A stretch of 64,000 bases of DNA from Alphaproteobacteria bacterium. GTDB taxonomy: Bacteria; Pseudomonadota; Alphaproteobacteria; Puniceispirillales; Marisalimonadaceae. The translations under genes and the position numbers were made by a program. Below the pieces are notes generated by a model, which searched no databases, was not told the DNA's origin, and saw nothing but the letters and a program-made list of their open reading frames with translations. Position 1 is the stretch's first letter; each line of letters begins with the position of its first letter. Below are positions 28,569-36,050 of this stretch, piece by piece. The stretch lies in the NCBI GenBank assembly GCA_004213885.1, contig SGYL01000005.1, forward strand, positions 1-64,000, in the 5' to 3' direction.

Positions 28569-29603
28569 TTAATCTCCTACTTTAATTAAACTTTTAAGTG
28601 CAGTTGGACTGTTAGATAAACTATTAAAAGCATTTTGAACTTCCTTTAAATCACTGACATCAGTAATTATTGTATCTGCATCAATCCCACCAGATTCTAA
28701 TATTTTAATTGCTTTTTCATAATCTTCCTTTTCGTAAACACGAACTCCAATCAACTCTAATTCTCTCCAGAAAAACTTAAACATATCAACAACTGGTTTT
28801 TCTGCATGAATTGCAACCATTACAATTCTACCTCTTGTTGCAGCACACTCTGTCATTACATCAACACCTTTTTGTGAACCTGAAACTTCAAAAACTACAT
28901 CTGCACCTTTATGATTTGTTTTCTTATTAATCTCTTCAATTAAATCAATTTCTTTTGGATTTATTGTTTCAAAACCTAATTTCTGTGCGATTTTTAAACG
29001 AAAAGGGTTTACTTCAGAAATTATTACTTTACCACCAGAATCTCGAGCAACCATGGCAACCAAAACTCCAATTGGCCCTCCACCAATTACCAAAACATCC
29101 TCATCTTTTTTTAAACGTGAAAGTCTTACATCATGACAAGCTACAGCAACTGGTTCAATTAAAGCAGCATAATCCATTCTTAGGTTTTGAGGAAGATGAT
29201 GTAAAGTGTGATAAGGAATATTCCATATTTCTTGAAGAGCTCCGTCTGTATCTAAACCTAAAAATTTGAGATTATGACATATATGCTCGAAACCTGACTT
29301 ACAAGCTGGACATTTTCCACAATGATCAAGAGGACGCACAACAACTGGTTGACCAATTTTAAAACCTTTTACATTTGATCCAATTTGATGAACATATCCT
29401 GACATTTCGTGGCCTATAATTCTTTCAAATCCAACCCTTTTATCCATATGACCTACAAATACATGCATATCAGTTCCACATATTCCAACATAGGCAATTT
29501 TAACTGCCACTTCATTTGGCTCTGGTTTTTTTAACTCCACCTTTTCAACTAAAAATGTTTTTTTACCTCTGTAAAAGGCCGCATTAATTAAATTATTGTC
29601 CAT
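28569..29603 (-). CDS. Zinc-dependent alcohol/polyol/threonine dehydrogenase family
   Basis: 344 residues from ATG 29603. This start has AGG six bases upstream, better than the in-frame GTG at 29615. The catalytic zinc ligands are in VGICGTD and GHEMSGY. The structural zinc site is CGKCPACKSGFEHIC. The Rossmann motif is VIGGGPIGVLVA. Family candidates are L-threonine 3-dehydrogenase, sorbitol dehydrogenase or L-idonate dehydrogenase; linkage to the KduD-like SDR favours a sugar-acid or polyol substrate. Confidence 0.84.
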   Translation of the reverse strand: MDNNLINAAFYRGKKTFLVEKVELKKPEPNEVAVKIAYVGICGTDMHVFVGHMDKRVGFERIIGHEMSGYVHQIGSNVKGFKIGQPVVVRPLDHCGKCPACKSGFEHICHNLKFLGLDTDGALQEIWNIPYHTLHHLPQNLRMDYAALIEPVAVACHDVRLSRLKKDEDVLVIGGGPIGVLVAMVARDSGGKVIISEVNPFRLKIAQKLGFETINPKEIDLIEEINKKTNHKGADVVFEVSGSQKGVDVMTECAATRGRIVMVAIHAEKPVVDMFKFFWRELELIGVRVYEKEDYEKAIKILESGGIDADTIITDVSDLKEVQNAFNSLSNSPTALKSLIKVGD

Positions 29604-29758
29604 TAGAATCCTCACTAATAAGTATAAAAACTACCATTTGATTGATTTATTGTCATCACATTAATAAAAGGTAAAATTAAAATTTTTTATTTAATAAAAT
29701 GAATTTGTTAATTATTTTTTTGTTTTTTCTAATAGCAAATTTATGCTAAGATTTAAAT

Positions 29759-30127
29759 ATGAAAGATTATTTCAATATCAAAGCCACTGGCAAAAATATT
29801 GAGCTTGGTTCTTTTTTTCAAAAATATAACCTAAAAAAACTTTCATCTGTTTTCTTAAAATACTCAGCTAATCCAATTAGCGCTAATACAGTTTTAGAAA
29901 AAAGAAATGTTTTTTTTAAGGTCAAATTAGATATTTTAATTGATAATAACATCAAGTTTGAAACATTAGGACGTTCTAAAATTGCAACTTTAGCACTTGA
30001 TGAAGCAGTTGAAAATATCTCAAAAAGATTAAGAAGACATTATAGAAAAATTAAGAACCATAGATTGCTTAATAACAGAATTGATAATGTAAAAAAAGAT
30101 TTAGTTAGGTTTCACCTGAATTCATAG
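29759..30127 (+). CDS. hpf: Ribosome hibernation promoting factor (HPF/RaiA family)
   Basis: 122 residues, short form. The N-terminal FNIKATGKNIELG, the central acidic/hydrophobic sheet and the basic helix ISKRLRRHYRKIKNH match the S30AE domain that binds the 30S decoding site and silences ribosomes in stationary phase or starvation. It stands alone and is followed directly by a strong hairpin terminator. Confidence 0.82.
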   Translation: MKDYFNIKATGKNIELGSFFQKYNLKKLSSVFLKYSANPISANTVLEKRNVFFKVKLDILIDNNIKFETLGRSKIATLALDEAVENISKRLRRHYRKIKNHRLLNNRIDNVKKDLVRFHLNS

Positions 30128-30155
30128 TTAAACTCTAAAAAGAGTTTAACTATTT
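30126..30155 (+). terminator. Intrinsic terminator of hpf
   Basis: AGTTAAACTC (30126-30135) pairs with GAGTTTAACT (30142-30151) around TAAAAA, followed by a short T-rich tail. It overlaps the last bases of the hpf stop region. Confidence 0.78.
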
Positions 30156-30223
30156 GATTACATTATTAAGTTCTAAATTGTATTAAACAAAAAATTTGTT
30201 TTAAAATTTTGTAATTTAAAATT

Positions 30224-30545
30224 TTATGAGTTCGGTGATTTATGAAAACTTGAAATTTCTGATGCTTTATTTACGATTCTATTAAAATCTGTTTCTTGTA
30301 AAATCACAGCTTCATCAAAAGATCCTATTGACATGATAACCATTTTGATAGCGCCAACTGTTTCAAAATCATTCGCTGAACCAATTTCAACCACATTATA
30401 GTTTCCTCTAGTTGGAAATAATTAATCAAGTTTTCCACCTGCTTGTCCATCATTGAAGATATAAATGATTTACGATTTTGAGATGGATTATTTATAAAAC
30501 CAGTTAAACCAGTCTTACTATATTTACCCAAAAAATTAACTTTAT
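30224..30545 (-). pseudogene. Decayed GYD-domain protein gene
   Basis: The minus strand reads GKYSKTGLTGFI and a Ser/Met-rich helix in one frame, then continues as GNYNVVEIGSANDFETVGA and ILQETDFNRIVNKASE in another frame to TAA at 30224. The join at 30418-30445 needs several one-base indels to restore AGGKLINYF-PTRGNYN, and one frame contains TAA there. The pattern GKL..YF.T.GNYNVV is that of GYD (dimeric alpha/beta barrel) proteins. A sequencing error is possible but would require multiple indels in 30 bases. Confidence 0.72.
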
Positions 30546-30631
30546 AAATTTTCCTTCATTTTAATTATTATAACGTCATGAAATAAATATTAAATATTAG
30601 TTTTTTTTAAAATTTATGATAATTTATATTC

Positions 30632-31027
30632 ATGAGATTTTTAGCAAAAATTTTAGTTGCAGGCTTTGTTATTTGGCTTCTTAGTATTGGAATAATGGGA
30701 TTATTTGGTGTTTCAGTTCAATTTCCATTTACAATTACTGAAGAAGGAGAAATTGCTTATTACAGATGGCAAGGCATAAGATTAGCAGTCTTTTTTACTT
30801 TAGCTTATTTTGGGATTCAATATGTACTAGGTTTTAGTAAAGAGGTTTACCCAATAAGTTTTGTTAAGGTTTATATATTTAATATGTGTTTTTTTGGGGT
30901 TATACTAATGTATAGACTAGATGTGCCTAAAGAAGAATATTTAATACCTGCTTTTTGGTTGGCTTTTTTATTAATATTAAATATTGCTACAACAAATCGT
31001 TACCGAAGGCTATTTAAAAAAAAATAA
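30632..31027 (+). CDS. Small integral membrane protein, unknown
   Basis: 131 residues with four hydrophobic segments (about 5-28, 48-66, 78-94 and 104-120) and a basic C-terminus (TNRYRRLFKKK) expected in the cytoplasm. No known family recognised. It sits between two decayed genes at the left edge of the variable region. Confidence 0.62.
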   Translation: MRFLAKILVAGFVIWLLSIGIMGLFGVSVQFPFTITEEGEIAYYRWQGIRLAVFFTLAYFGIQYVLGFSKEVYPISFVKVYIFNMCFFGVILMYRLDVPKEEYLIPAFWLAFLLILNIATTNRYRRLFKKK

Positions 31028-31067
31028 AATTAATTCCAATTTAAACATTAATTATTTTACAAAGACC

Positions 31068-31395
31068 TTAATACTCAACGTCATAAATTATAACACCTCT
31101 ATTTGAAAAAACTTTCCATTCAATACCAGTTTTGGTTTTAAATTCAATTTCAGCTTCTCTAAAAATTTTTTGACATTGTACAAAAAATTTTCATCTTTAT
31201 ATTCCCGCAAATGGCCTAATCTTAGAGTGCCTTCTTTATTCCAAATTTGAGATGCCGTTTGACGGAGTGCTCAAGCATTTTTGAATTTTTGAAATTTTCT
31301 TCCATTATTTTCTCCCATTCCATCTGACCCGCCTTTAAATCGCTTTGGGATTGAAAATCACTAGTTATATAACTCATTAATTTTGAATCTGGCAT
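31068..31395 (-). pseudogene. Frameshifted paralogue of the 45.5-kb small-protein gene
   Basis: From ATG 31395 the minus strand reads MPDSKLMSYITSDF and MEWEKIMEENFKNSKMLEHS. It shifts near 31265 to TASQIWNKEGTLRLGHLREY, and again near 31176 to QKIFREAEIEFKTKTGIEW and NRGVIIYDVEY before TAA at 31068. The QIWN-KG-EY and NRGV blocks align with the gene at 45469 (QIWNVKG, FEYES) and the broken copy at 48.5 kb (VWNKG, NRGIVV). At least two frameshifts, so not expressed as one protein. Confidence 0.72.
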
Positions 31396-31453
31396 TTTGT
31401 AATCTCCATTTTGATAATATTAATATAATACTATAACTTTTAAAATACTCCTC

Positions 31454-31482
31454 TTGCATAATGAACTTTTGAATATTATTAT
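31454..31482 (+). promoter_or_regulatory. Predicted sigma70-type promoter of the glutamine-riboswitch unit
   Basis: TTGCAT at 31454-31459 and TATTAT at 31477-31482 are separated by 17 bases. A start about seven bases downstream would put the first riboswitch helix at the 5' end of the transcript. Confidence 0.62.
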
Positions 31483-31489
31483 ATAGGTA

Positions 31490-31539
31490 CGTTCATCCTT
31501 TAGGACGGAAGTAAGTATTTATATAATACTGAAGGAACG
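31490..31539 (+). promoter_or_regulatory. Glutamine riboswitch aptamer, first of two in tandem
   Basis: A three-way junction. P1 is CGTTC (31490-31494) with GAACG (31535-31539). P2 is TCCT (31496-31499) with AGGA (31502-31505). P3 is AGTATT (31514-31519) with AATACT (31525-31530). The conserved joins CATC, GACGGAAGTA and GAAGGAACGCA match the glnA / Downstream-peptide RNA families, which bind L-glutamine in cyanobacteria and marine metagenomes. The assignment is from memory of the consensus. The fold and the second copy are seen directly. Confidence 0.85.
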
Positions 31540-31548
31540 CATTATCAT

Positions 31549-31595
31549 CGTTCATCTCGTAAGAGACGGAAGTAGGTAATGATGCCGAAGGAACG
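31549..31595 (+). promoter_or_regulatory. Glutamine riboswitch aptamer, second of two in tandem
   Basis: Same architecture as the first. P1 is CGTTC (31549-31553) with GAACG (31591-31595). P2 is TCTC/GAGA closed by GTAA (31555-31566). P3 is GGTA/TGCC (31575-31586). The P2 and P3 pairs differ from copy 1 but remain paired, which is internal covariation. Bases CACCT (31596-31600) directly after P1 can pair with AGGTG (31616-31620) of the ribosome binding site, a plausible expression platform acting on translation. The ON or OFF sense cannot be decided here. Confidence 0.86.
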
Positions 31596-31623
31596 CACCT
31601 AACTTTAACAGAGGGAGGTGACT

Positions 31624-31740
31624 ATGACATACAGACAATATCAATGGAAACAGTGTGTAATTGCACGTAGACGTGCACTTATTCATAAGTTATTGAATTA
31701 TCGTACACCCATGTCTTGTAAGTGCAAATTGGCTACTTAA
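31624..31740 (+). CDS. 38-residue highly basic peptide under glutamine riboswitch control
   Basis: Starts MTYRQYQWKQC and ends with CKCKLAT. GGGAGG (31613-31618) lies five bases before the ATG. It has five Arg (three consecutive at 15-17), four Lys and one His with no Asp or Glu, three Cys, and a probable single helix over about 4-25. Downstream-peptide riboswitches precede short ORFs of this type. In cyanobacteria a glutamine riboswitch controls the glutamine synthetase inactivating factor GifB, also small and basic, so a nitrogen-signalling inhibitor peptide is a reasonable but unproven idea. It is followed by a terminator, so it is a one-gene unit. Confidence 0.78.
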   Translation: MTYRQYQWKQCVIARRRALIHKLLNYRTPMSCKCKLAT

Positions 31741-31753
31741 GCAAACTACTAAT

Positions 31754-31785
31754 GGGAGTAAGTTTAAAAACTTACTCCCTTAAAT
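31754..31785 (+). terminator. Terminator of the riboswitch-peptide unit
   Basis: GGGAGTAAGTTT (31754-31765) is perfectly complementary to AAACTTACTCCC (31768-31779). It stands between two convergent genes and may serve both, although the T tract is weak on both strands. Confidence 0.78.
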
Positions 31786-32132
31786 TAATTTTTAAAAACA
31801 AGTGTTATAAGTTTGATAATATAACCATAAAATATGGTTAACATTGCTACCGATAAGGCTAGCCCTGTTTTATCAATATCGCCCCAATTTTCCCATTTTC
31901 CAGCAGTTAAAGCTATTAAACCAATTAATGTGCCAAACCAACCAAAATAAACTGCACCATTACCACAATTTAGTATAAATTTTTCATTTTGATTTTTTAA
32001 CAATCCATAACCAACACTTCCACCAGCAACAAATAAAAAACTTAAAATATCATTATAATAATTAAACCCAACATGGGATATAGCTCCCATAATAATAAAT
32101 AAGCATATAAATAATCCAATATATCTTTTCAT
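31785..32132 (-). CDS. Small MotA-like membrane protein
   Basis: 115 residues with four hydrophobic segments. ILSFLFVAGGSVGYGLL and FGWFGTLIGLIALTAG recall the N-terminal part of MotA/ExbB proton-channel proteins, but the length is only about half of MotA and no partner is nearby. Family assignment is tentative. It is convergent with the riboswitch unit. Confidence 0.58.
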   Translation of the reverse strand: MKRYIGLFICLFIIMGAISHVGFNYYNDILSFLFVAGGSVGYGLLKNQNEKFILNCGNGAVYFGWFGTLIGLIALTAGKWENWGDIDKTGLALSVAMLTIFYGYIIKLITLVFKN

Positions 32133-32468
32133 TTTATCCTCAAAAAAGTTTTATAATTAATTTAAAAAATAAAGTAATTTTAAAAATAATGGAATTAATA
32201 ATGAGGTCTATAAAAATATGGTTGAGCATTAATTATATTCCTGAACCTATATACAAATCAGCTAGGTAAAAAACTCTTATTAGATTAAATTTTATTGTCA
32301 TTTTGTCAATGCGTACAAAATCTGAACCAGTTTATGTATTAGGCCCAAAAGAAAGAACATAAGAATATACCCAAAAGTAAATAGCAAATGTGTATTGTAA
32401 TTTTAAAAATAAATAACACATGTTATATAATCTAATAAAATATACTGTATTTCTCTAAAGGAGTTTTC
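32133..32468. other. Non-coding gap
   Basis: About 336 bases, very AT-rich, between divergent genes. The last part holds the promoter area and the AAAGGAG ribosome binding site of the CBS gene. I see no credible ORF, tRNA or strong hairpin. Confidence 0.5.
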
Positions 32469-33002
32469 ATGTCACGCATAGGTACAAGATTAATTGATAG
32501 ACCTGAATTCAAAACAAAACCAAAACCTATAACTTTTCTAGCTACTGATAAAGTTTCAGAAGCTGTAACTGTAATGTCTGAAAAAAATTATGGTTCGGTA
32601 ATAATTGTAGATAAACAAGAAAAAGTTATTGGTGTAGTAACAGAAAGAGATATTGTCAAAAAGCTAGTTAATGGTGGATTATCACCAAAAAATACTAAAT
32701 TAGAGAAAATAATGACTAAAAATCCTAGAGTTGCTAATGAAAATGATAATGTAGTAGATTGGTTGAGAATAATGTCCAACGATAGATTTAGAAGATTGCC
32801 AGTTGTAGATGAAAAAAACAAAATCAAAGTTATTTTCACTCAGGGTGATTTTGTTTCTTACACATGGCCTGATTTAATTTACCAAGCTTCTCAAATGGCT
32901 AAATCAAGCTTTATGAAAGGTTTTTCAATTAACTCATTGTTTATTTTCATGATAGTATATGCCGTTGCTATATTTGCAACAGTTAGAGCTTTTATCAATT
33001 AA
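32469..33002 (+). CDS. CBS-domain pair protein with C-terminal membrane anchor
   Basis: 177 residues. Two CBS motifs (SEAVTVMSEKNYGSVIIVD then VIGVVTERDIV; VANENDNVVDWLRIMSNDRF then FTQGDF) form one Bateman module that would bind adenosyl nucleotides. A C-terminal hydrophobic segment (NSLFIFMIVYAVAIFATVRA) should anchor it in the inner membrane. AAAGGAG precedes the start. It is probably a regulator of a membrane target; the target is not evident. Confidence 0.78.
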   Translation: MSRIGTRLIDRPEFKTKPKPITFLATDKVSEAVTVMSEKNYGSVIIVDKQEKVIGVVTERDIVKKLVNGGLSPKNTKLEKIMTKNPRVANENDNVVDWLRIMSNDRFRRLPVVDEKNKIKVIFTQGDFVSYTWPDLIYQASQMAKSSFMKGFSINSLFIFMIVYAVAIFATVRAFIN

Positions 33003-33027
33003 CACACTTATTTGAAGGTTAATAAAA

Positions 33028-33366
33028 ATGTCAATTTATAATAAAATGGTTAAGGCAATTGATGATTGTAATTTAGATGATTATTTAAACTTACTTCATG
33101 ATGACTATATTTTTGTAAGACATCAATCAAATCAAGAAGTAACTAAATCTGCATGGGTGCCTGTTGTTACAGGAATGTTTAATGCGATGAAAGAAGGAAA
33201 ACTTAGTTTTGAAAATAACAGATGTATATATGAAAATGATGATATTTTAGTTATTCACAATATAGGTAATTTTCCTGATAATACCAAAGAAGCTATAATG
33301 GCAGTACATACCTTATCAAATGGTAAAATTATAAAAACTGAAAGTGGAGCAACCCGGATTGATTAA
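33028..33366 (+). CDS. SnoaL-like / NTF2-fold protein
   Basis: 112 residues. YNKMVKAIDDCNLDDYLNLLHDDYIFVRH is the typical cone-forming start of SnoaL-like domains, and the short beta strands after it fit the fold. Members are enzymes or ligand binders. It follows the CBS gene by 25 bases on the same strand, so it is probably cotranscribed. Confidence 0.68.
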   Translation: MSIYNKMVKAIDDCNLDDYLNLLHDDYIFVRHQSNQEVTKSAWVPVVTGMFNAMKEGKLSFENNRCIYENDDILVIHNIGNFPDNTKEAIMAVHTLSNGKIIKTESGATRID

Positions 33367-33396
33367 TTATGTTTTAAACAAGTATTAATTGAATGA

Positions 33397-34392
33397 CTAA
33401 ATTACTTTTTTAAAATTATTTTGAGAAAGTTTATAAAAAGAGTTTTTTAAATATATAGCTAATGATTTCATGGCAGAAACATTAGCTCTTTTCTCAGCAT
33501 CACTATTATAGTTTGTGTTTGTATTAATATCATAAAAATATGGTTTTGAGTTTTCATCACATACAAATTCAAAAGCTGCAACATTAATACCTTCATTTTT
33601 CATGAGTTGCTTCATTTTAGGAATGGTTTTTTGACCTATGTCACTATTTTCAAAATTCAAGTCAATTTCAAATGTGTTTCTCATTAATGAATCTGTTGGA
33701 CAAAAGTCTTGACCAACTTCGCAAGCATCTGCTGGACAAAGCTCAAATCCATCGGAAGTATCTACATTTACTGCATATTCAAATTCACCGCCAATAAATT
33801 CTACACGAGTTATTTTATTATCAATTGGTTTTATATATTGCTGAATAAGTGTAATTCCATCAATAGATTCACTAAATTTTTCTCCATTAACATATTCAAA
33901 AACTGCATCTTTAGATTTTAAAAGTTGTACGCCTAAACCTTTGCCAGCTCTATTATGTTTTGTAATAATGTCTTTATAAAAAAATTTATCATATGCATCA
34001 ATTAAATCTTCTTTTTTTGTGACAGCAATTGTTGATGGAACATTTAATCCTACAACACTAAGAGATGCATATTGAACCAATTTTGAAATTTCTAAATTTA
34101 ATGCACTTCTACCATTAATAACGCTGGAATTTTGTGACTCTAACCAAGATAATAGACCAATTGTACTCTCAGGTGCAAATCTATTCCCCCTAGTATGTGA
34201 CGAGGCACTCATTCTATTGTAAAAAATGCCTTGAGGTGCTTTAGCTGATATATCTAAAATAGAATGACTCATGTCCCAATCTTCAAATGGCACATTCATT
34301 TTTTTTAATTCTTCACAAAGAGGTTTTGTCCACTCTTGGTTTTCATGAATGATATAGATTGATGGCTTCGAATTAAATGATAAATTAAACAT
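33397..34392 (-). CDS. ATP-grasp (RimK-like) ligase
   Basis: 331 residues. The middle shows ATP-grasp features: KDIITKHNRAGKGLGVQL (phosphate-binding Lys and Gly-rich loop), TLIQQYI, and metal ligands at the end (FEFVCDE...YFYDINTNTNY). RimK relatives join amino acids to peptides, proteins or cofactors with ATP. No carrier peptide or partner is visible next to it. Substrate unknown. Confidence 0.75.
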   Translation of the reverse strand: MFNLSFNSKPSIYIIHENQEWTKPLCEELKKMNVPFEDWDMSHSILDISAKAPQGIFYNRMSASSHTRGNRFAPESTIGLLSWLESQNSSVINGRSALNLEISKLVQYASLSVVGLNVPSTIAVTKKEDLIDAYDKFFYKDIITKHNRAGKGLGVQLLKSKDAVFEYVNGEKFSESIDGITLIQQYIKPIDNKITRVEFIGGEFEYAVNVDTSDGFELCPADACEVGQDFCPTDSLMRNTFEIDLNFENSDIGQKTIPKMKQLMKNEGINVAAFEFVCDENSKPYFYDINTNTNYNSDAEKRANVSAMKSLAIYLKNSFYKLSQNNFKKVI

Positions 34393-34536
34393 ATACTGTA
34401 TTTTTTATTTATTATATTGAAGTTACTTGATTGATCTAGGTTTTTAGAAATTAAATAAATTTATGATTACCAAATAATCAGCATTTATATAATTACAACT
34501 TCAGAAATTAAATTAATTATCTTATATAAATCATCT

Positions 34537-35064
34537 CTACCTTATAAATTGGTCAATAAAATTTGACCCTAAACCAACTTCTATAAAATGCTTTCTAGCA
34601 ACTTCAATTCTATCAAATACATCTGTAGAGCCTATTGTGTTTCCACTTTCATCACAATAAAGTAAAGCTCCAGTATTATGAAATAATGTAATCATTTCAT
34701 CACAATCCTCATCAACTACCAAAGTATGAATTTCACCAGGTGGTTCAAATAAATAAGAACCTTCTTTTGCAACCCAATCATGTTCAAGATATCTCCAAGA
34801 GCCTTTTATAACATATCCATGAACCGGAGCTGGGTGCTTATGCCTAGATAAAAAACCTCCACCTATAACTTTAGTCAAATGAACCCAATAACCTTGACTG
34901 ATATTATAGCAAAGTGGTCTTGACCAACGCCCAGGTGATAATGGAACCCATAACCTATCATCATCTTTAGAAAAGCTGTCTTGGATAAATATATCAGAAA
35001 TTTTATTACTTGGATTTGTTCCTTTATAAGGTTGAGGAATTAAATTTTGAATTGTATTCGTCAT
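34537..35064 (-). CDS. Cupin dioxygenase-like protein (dihydroxyacetophenone dioxygenase family)
   Basis: 175 residues. Cupin motif 1 is RHKHPAPVHGYVIKGSWRYLEHDW, and motif 2 is FEPPGEIHTLVV; both metal-binding histidine sets are present. The arrangement resembles 2,4'-dihydroxyacetophenone and acetylacetone-cleaving dioxygenases. The substrate is not known. Confidence 0.75.
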   Translation of the reverse strand: MTNTIQNLIPQPYKGTNPSNKISDIFIQDSFSKDDDRLWVPLSPGRWSRPLCYNISQGYWVHLTKVIGGGFLSRHKHPAPVHGYVIKGSWRYLEHDWVAKEGSYLFEPPGEIHTLVVDEDCDEMITLFHNTGALLYCDESGNTIGSTDVFDRIEVARKHFIEVGLGSNFIDQFIR

Positions 35065-35195
35065 CTGAATTCTCCAATATAAAATTTACTTTAATATAAT
35101 TAAAAAATTTTTGAAGGTATTTTTTAGTTTTAAGTATTATAATCAAATACTAATTAATCTTTGTAAAATTGTTTATAACATTGTTATCTGAATAT

Positions 35196-35492
35196 CTACA
35201 AACTGATTTTCCTCCAGTTTATAGAAATCTTTATACCGATTTCCATCATTTGTTTGAACAAATCTTTATTTCTAGAATTAACCTTATTTGAGTGTTGTTC
35301 ACTTTCCCACAAATTTATAAAGAATAATGTTATATCATCTATATCAACAAATTGAGTTAAGAATAAATTCTCTTTAAAAAATTCATCCACCCTTTTTATC
35401 AAATTTTCACGAAAGGTTTCTTTTGATAATTTATTTGGAAATTTTAATGTATGAATTCTAGTAAATATCTTATCCTCCTGAATCACTTGCAT
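35196..35492 (-). CDS. Small alpha/beta-barrel-like protein with a doubtful start codon
   Basis: 98 residues from ATG 35492, but that ATG has no ribosome binding site. A strong GGAGG lies inside the frame, five bases before an ATA codon, and the protein after it (FTRIHTLKFPN) aligns with how related genes begin (MYARIAEFQ in the 35.5-kb pseudogene). The true ATG has probably mutated to ATA, so the gene may be weakly translated or dying. Size and predicted strand-helix order suggest an ABM-type barrel; no family is certain. Confidence 0.5.
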   Translation of the reverse strand: MQVIQEDKIFTRIHTLKFPNKLSKETFRENLIKRVDEFFKENLFLTQFVDIDDITLFFINLWESEQHSNKVNSRNKDLFKQMMEIGIKISINWRKISL

Positions 35493-35526
35493 GTATATGT
35501 GTTATCAATCCAAGAAAACATTTTAG

Positions 35527-35811
35527 TTATTTATCAAGTCTAAATACTCTTTCACCTTCAATAAGTTTTATTCTTGTACTACCTTTAAATTCATTTAATT
35601 CAATAACCATGAGTTTCATTATTTTATCTGCATCTTTTTTTGAATTGAATTTTGAACCAATAAAACCAGAATTTTCATTAATTCAAAATACTTCACAGCT
35701 CAATTGACCATTTGCAATATTTCTAGGTAACATTACATTCTGCAAAAAGCCAATCATCATATCACAATTAGTTTTTGAAGTTGATTGAAATTCAGCAATT
35801 CTTGCGTACAT
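35527..35811 (-). pseudogene. Small alpha/beta-barrel gene interrupted by an in-frame TGA
   Basis: From ATG 35811 (GCTTTAAG before it) the minus strand encodes MYARIAEFQSTSK and QLSCEVF, then TGA at 35683-35685, then INENSGFIGSKFNSKKDADK and ends at TAA 35527. The frame is intact for 95 codons apart from the TGA. A Trp-to-stop change (TGG to TGA) is the simplest reading. Selenocysteine readthrough is possible in principle but no Sec machinery is seen here. Confidence 0.68.
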
Positions 35812-35865
35812 CTTAAAGCCTATAATTTATTTTACCATAATTAGAATAATATAAAAATTAGATTA

Positions 35866-36008
35866 TACAAATTTAATACATTTAACCAATTAGTATTTTT
35901 AATGTTAAAATTTCAATGATAAGCCATAGTTGCATGGGTAAATGTATATAGTTGATATGAGATATATTGGGATGTTAGCGCGTTTACTAGTTTAATGAAG
36001 ATATGCCA
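35866..36008 (+). repeat. Variable-region intergenic element, copy A
   Basis: Begins TACAAATTTAATACATTTAA, as in copy D, and contains the conserved core ATGTATATAGTTG (35942-35954) and ACTAGTTTAATGAAG. It lacks the two palindromes of the longer copies. It lies directly upstream of the SHOCT lipoprotein gene in the same orientation. Confidence 0.62.
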
Positions 36009-36050
36009 AAAAATTATTGTAACTAGAAAAAGTTTTGATAATGTTGCTAA

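Noticed and set aside
30325-30531. A 68-codon minus-strand ORF
   Set aside because: It is the first part of a frameshifted GYD-type gene; the second half of the domain continues in another frame.
31490-31595. Direct repeats resembling a two-unit CRISPR
   Set aside because: The units differ at covarying positions, are adjacent without a spacer of CRISPR length and fold as riboswitch aptamers. No cas genes are present.
35683-35685. TGA as selenocysteine codon
   Set aside because: No Sec-specific genes or SECIS-like hairpin seen; several neighbours are clear pseudogenes, so a nonsense mutation is simpler.
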